Positions 18,093 through 26,423 of a stretch of DNA of 64,000 bases are shown in pieces. Position 1 is the stretch's first letter. Each line of letters opens with the position of its first letter. Source of the stretch: Ardenticatena sp. (GTDB lineage Bacteria > Chloroflexota > Anaerolineae > Ardenticatenales > Ardenticatenaceae); NCBI GenBank assembly GCA_015487975.1, contig WFOS01000037.1:1-64000 (forward strand), given 5' to 3'. The notes below the pieces were generated by a model. The model had not been told where the DNA came from. It saw only the letters and a program-made list of their open reading frames with translations, and made no database searches. The position numbers and the translations under genes are program-made.

Positions 18093-19058
18093 ATGCAGGC
18101 GCTTTCTGTAGAGAATGTGTGCAAAACATACCAGAAGGGGGCTTTTGGCATCAAGGGTATTTCGTTGCATGTCGAAAGTGGTGAGGCAGTGGGGCTGCTT
18201 GGACCGAATGGTGCCGGCAAGAGTACACTGATGAAAATGATTACTGGTATGGCAAAACCGGAGTCCGGACAGGTCCATATTTATGGATACGATATCCTGG
18301 GACGTGCCCCTCAGGCATTGTACGCGCTGGGCTATGTGCCCCAAAATGATGGGCTTGACCTCTATTTGAGTGGATATCGAAATTTGCTTTTTCAATCCGA
18401 ATTGTACCGCTTGCCTAAGAAGCAATCTCGCAAGCGTATCGAATATCTCGTTGAGCATCTGGGATTGGAAACACACTTGGAGAAACTCGTCTGGTCTTAC
18501 TCAGGCGGGCTACGGAGGCGACTTGCACTGGCTATGGCATTGTTGCATGAGCCGCGTCTTCTGGTGCTTGATGAGCCTACGTCTGGGCTTGATCCAGAGG
18601 GACGTAGTGACTTGTGGGAATTACTGCGCAGGCTCCAGCAGGATTGGTCGTTGACCATTTTCTTTTCGACACATTATCTTGAAGAGGCGGATATGCTATG
18701 CCAGCGTGTTTTCTTCTTGCATGATGGGCGAATCGTTTTGTCTGGAGAGCCTGAGCGTCTCAAGCAAAACCTCGGTGCCATGGTCGTGACGGTCAATGGA
18801 ACGATATCGAGTCGTTTTGATAAGTGTCTAGCAGACCAAATTGTGACTCTTTTAGGTGCATCTTCTTGCTTCTATATGACGCCTCGTTCGATGAGGTTTG
18901 CTCTTTCTGAAATGCATTCGACATTGTTGGAAGAACTGCGCCACTTTTTACATCGTCGTTTTCTCGCTTCTGTTTCCATTGCAGTGGCTCCACCGACGCT
19001 CAATGATGTCTATCTGGCAGCGGTGCATCGCCAATCTATGACAATGTGTGCAAATTGA
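18093..19058 (+). CDS. ABC-2 type exporter ATPase
   Basis: A 321-residue ATP-binding subunit of the DrrA/CcmA class. Walker A GPNGAGKST, signature YSGGLRRRLALAMALL and Walker B LLVLDEPTSG are intact, with a C-terminal regulatory tail of about 100 residues. It is immediately downstream of the precursors and overlaps no other gene once ATG 18093 (after GAGGAAG) is taken; the upstream-open frame would run through precursor 2 and is rejected. With the next gene it should form the exporter or self-resistance pump for the modified peptide. Confidence 0.92.
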   Translation: MQALSVENVCKTYQKGAFGIKGISLHVESGEAVGLLGPNGAGKSTLMKMITGMAKPESGQVHIYGYDILGRAPQALYALGYVPQNDGLDLYLSGYRNLLFQSELYRLPKKQSRKRIEYLVEHLGLETHLEKLVWSYSGGLRRRLALAMALLHEPRLLVLDEPTSGLDPEGRSDLWELLRRLQQDWSLTIFFSTHYLEEADMLCQRVFFLHDGRIVLSGEPERLKQNLGAMVVTVNGTISSRFDKCLADQIVTLLGASSCFYMTPRSMRFALSEMHSTLLEELRHFLHRRFLASVSIAVAPPTLNDVYLAAVHRQSMTMCAN

Positions 19059-19074
19059 GGGAAGGAACTATTCG

Positions 19075-19908
19075 ATGAACGAGCATGTTTTTTCGACATT
19101 CCATGCAGAATCGATGGATGATTGGGAGAATGTACCACAGGGGAAGTGGCTGACTGATATGTGGCATGTCATGATGCGAACATTGCGCCTCTCGTGGGGG
19201 ATGCCTATCTGGATTGTTCTTTCAGCGGTCTATCCTCTGATCTGGTTGGTTCTCTTTGGATCGCTTTTCGAGCAGATGTCTCTACCTTCGGAGATTGGTG
19301 TGACGACTTATCTGGAATTTTTCGTGCCTGGCATGATCGTGGCAACAACGATTTTCAGCTCTCTGTGGGCTGGATTTGGCATCATTCTAGATTTGGGAAG
19401 TGGGATGCTCAAGCGTATTTTGTCCAGCCCCGTTTCGCATTCAGCCACAGCAATCGGGTATGTACTGGCCTCGCAGAGTGGTGTTGTTGTTCAGATCGCG
19501 CTGATTATCGCCGTTGCCTGGTGGATGGGGGCTAGGCTTCATCTTACCTGGCTCTCAGGGATGGCAGCGTTTGCGGTTGTCATGTTGTTATCGATAGGAC
19601 TTTCGGCTTTCTCACATATGCTTGCAGTTCTTCTTCGCCGCCAAGAGCCATTGATTACCATCGCAAATTTTCTTTCTCTTCCTTTGCTCTTTCTCGCAAG
19701 TATTCTCATGCCTGCGACGCTTGCTCCAGAGTGGGTTCGCTCGTTGATGTGGGCAAACCCTGTTCATCATACTGTGGAGATCATCCGTGTTCTGGTTCTG
19801 CCTGGGTACCAACTCACATCTTCACCATGGGTGCATCTCGCCCTGTTGGGAGTCTTTGTCACCAGTATGCTTGTTCTTTTGTTCGTCGTTTTTCGTCGAG
19901 TGGAATAA
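19075..19908 (+). CDS. ABC-2 type transporter permease
   Basis: 277 residues with six hydrophobic helices (first at about 45-65) and the family segment FVPGMIVATTIFSSLWAGF. The C-terminal helix precedes VVFRRVE. It starts at ATG 19075 after GGAAGGAA, 16 bases after the ATPase stop codon. It is the membrane partner of the preceding ATPase, in the DrrB class. The likely substrate is the mature azole peptide, by context only. Confidence 0.9.
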   Translation: MNEHVFSTFHAESMDDWENVPQGKWLTDMWHVMMRTLRLSWGMPIWIVLSAVYPLIWLVLFGSLFEQMSLPSEIGVTTYLEFFVPGMIVATTIFSSLWAGFGIILDLGSGMLKRILSSPVSHSATAIGYVLASQSGVVVQIALIIAVAWWMGARLHLTWLSGMAAFAVVMLLSIGLSAFSHMLAVLLRRQEPLITIANFLSLPLLFLASILMPATLAPEWVRSLMWANPVHHTVEIIRVLVLPGYQLTSSPWVHLALLGVFVTSMLVLLFVVFRRVE

Positions 19909-19941
19909 AAGATGGAAATATTTGTAAGTATGAGGAGATGA

Positions 19942-20991
19942 ATGATGCCGCATATCAAACGCTCATCAAAGAATTGGGTTATTCCCACTGAGGATGGTTT
20001 TCTCGTTGCACGCGAAGCGACAGTATTACGGCGTATTCGTGGTCATCAAGCGTTGAACGACTTGCTGAATGCTATTTTCGCTGTTCTTGAAGAGAATGAG
20101 ACAGCACCACTTGAAGAGATTTGTTCACGTGTTACAACTCAGTACGGTTATGGGCTCGCACTTGTTCGTGAAGCCATCCAACGATTTACGCAAATTGGTG
20201 TTCTGGAACTCGTGGCAGAGGATGAAATCAATCAACACTGTGCTTCATTGCCTCAGACGCCATTACAGCCCTATTTCGAATGGTTTGTGACCGATCCGAC
20301 TTTACCAGGTCTTCGTTTGCACGATGCGACGATTGCGGTGGTTGGCACCGGAGATGTTGCGCAAGATGTCGCATCTGCATTACGAGCGTGTGGTGTGGGC
20401 TCTGTATCCACACTCTCACCTCCCAATGATAGTGCGGTATCGAATGGAGATTCGAAAGGGCAATCTCACCTATTGTTGGACCACCTAACGCCCTCTAACC
20501 CGGATCTGGTCATTGGGTGTGCCGAAAATACGATCGAGCGTTTACGTTTCTTCCCTCTCCTTGGGCGTTGGAGTGTCGAACAGGGCATTCCATGGTTGGC
20601 AGGCGCCTGGGAGGGAGAATCATTGATAATTGGCCCTCTTTTCATTCCCGGCGAGACGGCCTGCTACCACTGCCTTGAAATGCGTGAAGAGAGTCATCTT
20701 CCCTATCGAGATGAATTTCAATTCGTGAAACAGCATGTGCGTTTAGGTGCGGCTGCACATGTGCAGAAGGCTCCGCTTCCACTCTTCTGGCAAAAAATTT
20801 TGAGTAATTTTTTGGTAGCGGAGGCTGTTCATCTAATGAGCCATCTTTTCTTTCCTGCTACGTATCAAACTGTGCTTCTATTTGAAACACGCACATGGCG
20901 ACTGGAACATCATGTTGTTTTACGAGTCCCTTTCTGTCCTATTTGTAGTCCATTCGTGGAACGACCATTTCAAAAGATTTGGGATATCTGA
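19942..20991 (+). CDS. E1-like TOMM leader-binding protein (ocin-ThiF-like)
   Basis: 349 residues. The first about 95 residues form a winged-helix-like RRE that in this family grips the precursor leader. A Rossmann region follows (IAVVGTGDVAQDVASALRACG) and then a partial adenylation fold. Zinc-site cysteines are present: C241 and C244 (CYHCLEMR), C332 and C335 (CPIC). These are hallmarks of the C or F protein of TOMM cyclodehydratases (SagC, HcaF types), which lacks its own catalysis and activates YcaO. ATG 19942 follows GAGGAG. Its stop overlaps the first YcaO start by one base (TGATG), so the two are coupled, as expected for complex partners. Confidence 0.9.
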   Translation: MMPHIKRSSKNWVIPTEDGFLVAREATVLRRIRGHQALNDLLNAIFAVLEENETAPLEEICSRVTTQYGYGLALVREAIQRFTQIGVLELVAEDEINQHCASLPQTPLQPYFEWFVTDPTLPGLRLHDATIAVVGTGDVAQDVASALRACGVGSVSTLSPPNDSAVSNGDSKGQSHLLLDHLTPSNPDLVIGCAENTIERLRFFPLLGRWSVEQGIPWLAGAWEGESLIIGPLFIPGETACYHCLEMREESHLPYRDEFQFVKQHVRLGAAAHVQKAPLPLFWQKILSNFLVAEAVHLMSHLFFPATYQTVLLFETRTWRLEHHVVLRVPFCPICSPFVERPFQKIWDI

Positions 20992-22277
20992 TGATGGAAT
21001 TATGTTCTCCTCTCTCGTTGTTTGAGCATCTTTTGACTTCTTCGATGGGATGGTCGGTTCAATTGCGGCGACATCGTGTGCAGAAAAGTTTAGCGGGCTT
21101 TCACGTCGTAACGGCTGAAGTTCGTGACGTTGATGCTGATGCACCACATCTACTCTGTGCAGGGGGAAGTTTTACTTTCTCAAAGGCTTTCCACGCAGCG
21201 TGTGGTGAAGCAATTGAACGTATGGCTCTTACTCGACGAGGAGGAATGCAAACGGTTCGTGCATGCTCTCGTGATTTGGTTGGTGATTATGTTCCTCCTG
21301 ACAGGTTCGTTTACTACCCTAGTTCTGTCTATACAGAAGCGCCTTTCCCATTACGACGGTACCATCCGAACGATGAAATAGAATGGATGTATGGGTATGA
21401 TATGACGCGACGGTCTCCTATTTGGGTACCGCTTGGCGTTGTGCTAAGCCGATATACCTCTGCACATGCAGATGCACCTTTCGAATATCCTGTCTCAACT
21501 GGGGGGGCTTCGGGTTTTTCATTCGAGGAGGCTTATGAGCGGGGTTTGTATGAAGTTATCGAGCGAGATGCCTTTATGGTACATTGGGAAAATCGATGGC
21601 CGGCATTTTCTATGCCTCCCACTGGTTTTGAGAAGCAAGTCGCTTTAGTGCTTCGACGAGCGGGGTGGCGCCTGCATGTACGGCGTTGCGCATCCGATAT
21701 GGGGGTGCCAGTTGCGCTTGCCTTTGTAGAGGATGAAACGAATCAGCGTGTTGCTGTCGGAATGGGGGCGGCGGCACGGTTGACATGGGAAGACGCTGTT
21801 GAGAAAGCGATTGAGGAGGCAGTATTATCCATTTTTTGGCTTCGAAGTGAGGTGGAATTAGGAAGAATACCAGCCTATGAGCAGATATGGCAGACCATGC
21901 ACAATGTTCCAGAGCCGTCTTTGCATGCTTTTCTTTATCGGTACCACCAAATGCGAGAACAAGCCTCCTTTCTTTGGAAAGAAAGTGCGATATGGCCGGA
22001 GGATAAATCTCCCGCACCACCGAAATCTTTCCATGAACTTGTTATGCGTTTAGCGCATGCAGGCTACCAGATCATCGTTGTAGCGTGTACACCGGAAGAG
22101 TTATCTTTGTGCGGCGTTGTCGTCGTACGGGTCTTGATTCCAGGTTTTATTCCTCTGTCACGTGGCCTTTATCTTCGGCCATTGCAGAATCCTAGGTTGC
22201 GAATGGTTCCTACATGGTTTGGGTATCCCCATCGTGCTGATGTTGGTTTCCATCCGGTACCTCATTTGTTTCCTTGA
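20991..22277 (+). CDS. YcaO cyclodehydratase 1
   Basis: A 428-residue YcaO protein. ATP-binding motifs are intact: GEAIER (72-77), EVIERDAF (188-195) after STGGASG, and KAIEEAV further on. The C-terminus is proline-rich (HPVPHLFP), like the PxPxP end of azoline-forming YcaOs. The enzyme should use ATP to activate the amide and cyclise Cys, Ser or Thr to an azoline, with the adjacent E1-like protein as partner. The start is ATG 20991 or 20994. Only about 20 bases after its stop an IS630 remnant begins, which separates it from the rest of the operon. Confidence 0.93.
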   Translation: MMELCSPLSLFEHLLTSSMGWSVQLRRHRVQKSLAGFHVVTAEVRDVDADAPHLLCAGGSFTFSKAFHAACGEAIERMALTRRGGMQTVRACSRDLVGDYVPPDRFVYYPSSVYTEAPFPLRRYHPNDEIEWMYGYDMTRRSPIWVPLGVVLSRYTSAHADAPFEYPVSTGGASGFSFEEAYERGLYEVIERDAFMVHWENRWPAFSMPPTGFEKQVALVLRRAGWRLHVRRCASDMGVPVALAFVEDETNQRVAVGMGAAARLTWEDAVEKAIEEAVLSIFWLRSEVELGRIPAYEQIWQTMHNVPEPSLHAFLYRYHQMREQASFLWKESAIWPEDKSPAPPKSFHELVMRLAHAGYQIIVVACTPEELSLCGVVVVRVLIPGFIPLSRGLYLRPLQNPRLRMVPTWFGYPHRADVGFHPVPHLFP

Positions 22278-22299
22278 ATGTGGATCTTGCTTATGTTGA

Positions 22300-23075
22300 A
22301 AGCACAGGTGGCAGAAGGAGCCTTTCGCGCGATACACGATGCTATCGAGTGAGTCCGAGAGACCTTTGGGGTGAAATATACCTATTGGGGGATATGCTCT
22401 TGGTTCATACGCCAGAAGATCAAACGGAAAGTGCCCCACTCCCACGTGGTGAAAATCGCCCCAGTACAGCGGGAGGCGTGGAAAAAAGGGCTCGCAGCCA
22501 CCCTCCGAGCAGATGGCATAAGGGGCGACCAACGGATCGTCTGGGCTGGTGAGATGCACGTGGGCTTGTACGGCCAGGTTCGATGCGTCTGGGCGCCGCG
22601 TGGTGGTGAAGGTGACTCAATCTGTCCAAATAGAACGGAAATGGGCGTATCTCGCTTTGGCTGTCGGCGTGCGCACTAGGCAGCTCTCTTAATGCTATCT
22701 TGATGAGGGGCGAATCGATCGCGCAAGGCCGTTCGTCAATGGCAAACCGGGGGCATCGCTGGCGTGGTTCGGGATGGTACTCGAGGAGACGTGCCGAGGT
22801 CGTCCGAGCGCTTGGTATCGCGTTGATTTGGCAGCTACCCTACTCGCCGGAACTGAATCCCGTGGAGCGGTTCTTTCAAGAGATACGTCAGATACGTCGT
22901 TGCGTCGAAGGACGGGTCTATGAAATCCTTGCAACGAAAAAGCGCGCCGTCGAAGGGGCTTGGAAGGCTTTGTTGCCCATCACCAGCAAATGCAACGATT
23001 GATGTATTGGTCATGGATTTCCGAAACATTTCAAACTCTCTTGGAGTATGGTTTTACCATGAGCAATTGGTATAA
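22300..23075 (+). mobile_element. 5'-truncated, decayed IS630-family element
   Basis: Plus-strand homology to the element at 16793-17581 starts just after the YcaO stop and ends with the same terminal repeat GCAATTGGTATAA (23063-23075). The N-terminal third of the transposase is absent. The remainder is in several frames: YWGICSWFIRQKIKRKVPHS near 22375-22440, then a diverged DDE centre (ADGIRGDQRIVWAGEMHVGL), then LPYSPELNPVERFFQEIRQ near 22840-22900 and YWSWISETF at the end. It is inactive. Together with the other copy it flanks 17.6-22.3 kb in opposite orientation. Confidence 0.85.
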
Positions 23076-23096
23076 ATTTTTTGTTAAGGAGGAGTA

Positions 23097-23855
23097 ATGT
23101 CACGAGTAATTGCTCGACAACCTTTTTCAACACCGGAAGGTATAGAAGATTATGTGCAGTTTGAACAACGTTTTCTGACGTTGTCGCGCTGCTTGTTCGT
23201 TGAGATTGCATTGGTTGAATGCAATAGAGTTCCTGGATATGTACTTGATGTTGGGTGTGGAACAGGGGCATTGTTGGCATATCTTCGCGAACGTTGCCCA
23301 AATGCAAAATTGTTTGGTATAGACCCTTCATCACATATGCTCACGTATGCACGGCGTATACTTGCTGATAATGCTCTGTTGATGCAGTCGCCGATCGAGT
23401 CGTTTACCACTACGCAAGCATTCGACTTAATAGTGAGTTATTCGACGTTGCGTCTTTGGGATAATCCTCAATATGGCTTGCAAAAGATTTATGAAATGTT
23501 AGCGCCGGGAGGCATAGCTTACATTCTGGATCTACATCGTGATCTCCCCTTGGATACGGTTCAGGAAATCTTTCTACATCTTCCTGAACAGTCACAACGA
23601 ACCTTCTTCGAACAGCAATTATCCGCGGCTTATACTCTTTCAGAATTGCGATACATTCTACAGTCTAGCAAGATTCCTGGTATTGAGATGCGTCAAGGTG
23701 GCTTAGCAGGTTATCCTCCATTTAGTGCAGAATCTATCACACTCATTCAGCAGAACCCCCGTATTGCAGAGTATGTTTTCCGATTAGGCAGCGAAGGATT
23801 TCGAACTCCAAAAGCGAGTGAAGCGGTTGTGCATATTTTCATACGAAAGGAGTAG
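23097..23855 (+). CDS. Class I SAM-dependent methyltransferase
   Basis: 252 residues. SAM motif I is LDVGCGTGALL (G53-C-G-T-G57), followed by motif II FGIDPSSHML with the acidic residue that holds the ribose, and a post-motif DLIVSYSTLRLWDNP. AAGGAGGAG precedes ATG 23097, 22 bases after the IS630 end. It opens the downstream half of the RiPP operon. In plantazolicin, a methyltransferase dimethylates the alpha-amine of the first core Arg; the core here also starts with Arg, so the same reaction is a reasonable guess. Methylation of another group or a non-peptide substrate remains possible. Confidence 0.88.
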   Translation: MSRVIARQPFSTPEGIEDYVQFEQRFLTLSRCLFVEIALVECNRVPGYVLDVGCGTGALLAYLRERCPNAKLFGIDPSSHMLTYARRILADNALLMQSPIESFTTTQAFDLIVSYSTLRLWDNPQYGLQKIYEMLAPGGIAYILDLHRDLPLDTVQEIFLHLPEQSQRTFFEQQLSAAYTLSELRYILQSSKIPGIEMRQGGLAGYPPFSAESITLIQQNPRIAEYVFRLGSEGFRTPKASEAVVHIFIRKE

Positions 23856-23858
23856 AAA

Positions 23859-24707
23859 ATGCAACATATGGATGTTTCACATTTTTGGTTCGTTCAGCCA
23901 AGTGATCTAGAAACAAAAGTGTATCATTTGTATCATGAACGAAGCAAAATGGGGGCTTTTCAAGTTGAGTTTGGAGCCCCCGATCCAAAACGAACGGTAC
24001 AGATGCGTCAACTTATTCATGCTGTAAGTGGACGACGGAAGCGTTATGAATTTGGAGAACGTTTTCACCTTACCCCCTTATCATGGGAGCACCTTTCGCT
24101 CTCTCTTGGAGAGGTGCTCCGGCGGCGTCGATCCCGTCGCTCTTTCGTATCTGATTCTTTTCTCCCACAAGAGTATTTGGCAACATGGCTGATACGTTCG
24201 GCCGGTTTGAATGGCACATTGCAACAAGATGATGGTTCTGAACGTCCCTTACGTCTTTATCCTTCAGGTGGTGCTCTCTATCCGCTGGAATTGTATCCTT
24301 TGCTTTGGCGCGTCAGAGGAATTCCCCCTGGACTATACCATTTCGATCCCTATGAGCCCGATCTCACTTTATTGAATGCTGACGTATCACACGAACAGGT
24401 ATGCACAATGTTTCTCAATGACCCTATGCTGGCGAATGCTATTGGCGTTGTTTTCATAACTGCGCTTTTCCCTCGAACAGTATTCAAATACGGCGAGCGT
24501 GGCTATCGTTTTGTGCTTTTGGAAGCAGGGCATCTTATGCAAAACATCCTTTTGGTGGCTGAAGCATTAGGTATATCTACGGTTCCTATGGGAGGGTATC
24601 TCGATCGAGCCATTGAAGCATTGTTGGATATTGATGGAGTAGAAGAGTCGGTTGTCTACGCCGTAGTTTTTGGTCATGTGGAGGATAGGGGCTATGAGCG
24701 TTCATAA
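23859..24707 (+). CDS. SagB-type azoline dehydrogenase
   Basis: 282-residue nitroreductase-fold flavoprotein. RRRRSRRSF and YPSGGALYPLELYPL are the FMN-binding and SagB-family signatures; HLMQNILLVAEALGISTVPMGGY is the second conserved block. In TOMM pathways this FMN enzyme oxidises azolines to azoles. It starts three bases after the methyltransferase stop, with AAGGAG upstream, and its end overlaps the next gene by 14 bases. The family's Lys-Tyr catalytic pair cannot be assigned with certainty from sequence alone; GERGYRFVLLEAGH probably contains the Tyr. Confidence 0.92.
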   Translation: MQHMDVSHFWFVQPSDLETKVYHLYHERSKMGAFQVEFGAPDPKRTVQMRQLIHAVSGRRKRYEFGERFHLTPLSWEHLSLSLGEVLRRRRSRRSFVSDSFLPQEYLATWLIRSAGLNGTLQQDDGSERPLRLYPSGGALYPLELYPLLWRVRGIPPGLYHFDPYEPDLTLLNADVSHEQVCTMFLNDPMLANAIGVVFITALFPRTVFKYGERGYRFVLLEAGHLMQNILLVAEALGISTVPMGGYLDRAIEALLDIDGVEESVVYAVVFGHVEDRGYERS

Positions 24708-25761
24708 CCAAAGATATGGAAGCAAAAGGTCGAGAAACATGCCGCCTGTCGAGTTTCCTCATCAAATGGGGCGTGATTGTGTCACATCAGCAATGCGGAA
24801 TATGCTTGCTTTTTATGGGCTAGATATGCCTGAAGCGGTTATCTTTGGTCTTGGTTGTGGGCTTTCGTTTTGGTATTCAGACATTCCTGAGTCGCCTTTT
24901 CCAGTCTTGCTCGGCCAAAATATTGCCCTCGAATATGACCTTTGTGCCATGTTGGATATTAAGTTGCAAGTACATGCGGAAACTCCCGGCAGTCTAAATG
25001 TACGAGATGTTGTCATTGAGCGGGCATGCCGTGGTATCCCAACAATCATCAAGGCTGATCCCTACTATCTCGACTATTGTTGGCGTGATATGCCACCAGG
25101 TACCGAGAGAACACATTTTGGAGAACATATCTTGGTCGTTGTCTATGCTGACGATGCGACTGCTTGGATTTCTGACATTTGGTCGGATGAGTTGGAGCGA
25201 GTCTCTCTTGATGCTTTGCTCGCTGCTCGTACGACAGAAGATGGCTATGCGTTTTTGCGCCCGCGAGGTCGTTGGTATGAGATGCAGTTTCCCGATGAAT
25301 TTCTCTGGCGGCAAAAATTATTGCCTGCTCTTCGGATGACTGCTCAACGCATGCTTGCCGCTCAAGGTGCCTTCGGAATAGCAGGGATTCGTCTGGCTGC
25401 ACAACGAATGTCCAATTGGGTGCTTTCAGCTTCAATGGAATGTGTATCAACTGGGAGTGCCATCATTGCACAACGAATGGACGAAGGGGCAACAGGTAGC
25501 TGTTTTCGTCAATTATGGGTTGAATTCCTCGAATGGGTAGCCGAGCATTTGCAGTTGCCACGCTACGCGGAAATAGCGACGACAATACAAGAAGATGTTG
25601 TGCCCCTTTGGCGTGATTTGATTCTGCTCTTCCGTTCGCTCGCTACCGAAGCAGCAAATGGAACTTGGAGGCAGCAAGCATCTCTTCAGGTCGATACGCT
25701 TTTACATGCTATTGCGTTGAGGGAGGAGGAGATCTTTCAACAATGTTTGAAAATTCGCTGA
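24694..25761 (+). CDS. BtrH N-terminal domain protein
   Basis: 355 residues. The first about 180 match the BtrH_N fold, a papain-like acyltransferase/peptidase relative: GRDCVTSAM with candidate nucleophile C29, WYSDI, and HFGEHILVVVYADD with candidate His 141 or 145, followed by AWISDIW with an Asp. In butirosin synthesis BtrH transfers an acyl chain from a carrier protein. The C-terminal half is helical and unassigned. ATG 24694 (after GAGGATAGGGG) overlaps the SagB gene. In this cluster it may acylate or proteolyse the peptide; no carrier protein gene is visible. The fold assignment is fairly strong, the role is unknown. Confidence 0.75.
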   Translation: MSVHNQRYGSKRSRNMPPVEFPHQMGRDCVTSAMRNMLAFYGLDMPEAVIFGLGCGLSFWYSDIPESPFPVLLGQNIALEYDLCAMLDIKLQVHAETPGSLNVRDVVIERACRGIPTIIKADPYYLDYCWRDMPPGTERTHFGEHILVVVYADDATAWISDIWSDELERVSLDALLAARTTEDGYAFLRPRGRWYEMQFPDEFLWRQKLLPALRMTAQRMLAAQGAFGIAGIRLAAQRMSNWVLSASMECVSTGSAIIAQRMDEGATGSCFRQLWVEFLEWVAEHLQLPRYAEIATTIQEDVVPLWRDLILLFRSLATEAANGTWRQQASLQVDTLLHAIALREEEIFQQCLKIR

Positions 25762-26423
25762 ATGCGTTTCCGGATCACTTACGTGAAAGCGTGTTGTGTG
25801 CACTCTTGCATAATGTTGCAGATCGTTTGAATATCGAACCTCGCCCTATTCGCCTGCACGTGGTGGATACATCTTCATGGCTTGCTTTCACTCGTTTACA
25901 GGGTGTACCGACAGTGTATATTTCACCGACGGTTTCAATAGGTGTGATTGCGCATGAGATTGCACATTGTCTTGTCCCAACACGATGGCTTTTTTTTGCT
26001 GAAGGCATTGCGACACATATAGGATGTTCGATTACTGGGCATTGTCGCGAAATGCTCTTTCTCGAAAAGACACCAGAAGCTGTCGTGCAGCGCTATTGGG
26101 ATTTTTCGTTCGAGCAATTTTCCGCTCTATTGTCGGCAACACTCGATCGTCCCTCGGCTTTTGATGGAGGAAAGTTTATTACCTTCGAAGGACGTTTGGC
26201 GCATATGATTGCCGCTGCGTTTGTTCAATATAGTCTCCGAAGCATCGAGGATTTTGTCTCTCGTTTACTTGAGACAGATATACCGACTCCTGAAGAGTTT
26301 TTGGAACAATCTTTTGGTATGTCACTGAATCAGATTCATGCATTATGGTATGCATATTTGCGTGAGCGTAGAGGGATGACTTCTTCCCCTCACATTGCGT
26401 CTTCTGAATATCCAACCAAATGA
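25743..26423 (+). CDS. HExxH putative metallopeptidase
   Basis: 226 residues, no signal peptide. VIAHEIAHCLV gives the zinc motif H71-E72-x-x-H75, and FAEGIATHIG gives a possible third ligand, E87, in the style of gluzincin (peptidase MA) proteins. ATG 25743 lies inside the end of the BtrH-N gene, with GGGAGGAGG at its front, and its stop overlaps the next YcaO start (ATGA). It is therefore a tightly coupled member of the operon. A cytosolic metallopeptidase is a good candidate for leader removal, since no other peptidase gene is seen in the island. The peptidase assignment rests on the short motif only. Confidence 0.65.
   Translation: MFENSLNAFPDHLRESVLCALLHNVADRLNIEPRPIRLHVVDTSSWLAFTRLQGVPTVYISPTVSIGVIAHEIAHCLVPTRWLFFAEGIATHIGCSITGHCREMLFLEKTPEAVVQRYWDFSFEQFSALLSATLDRPSAFDGGKFITFEGRLAHMIAAAFVQYSLRSIEDFVSRLLETDIPTPEEFLEQSFGMSLNQIHALWYAYLRERRGMTSSPHIASSEYPTK

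Noticed and set aside
24694-25761. Assignment as a C39 leader peptidase
   Set aside because: The sequence fits BtrH-N better and lacks the Gln of the oxyanion hole region that I would expect; left as BtrH-N protein.
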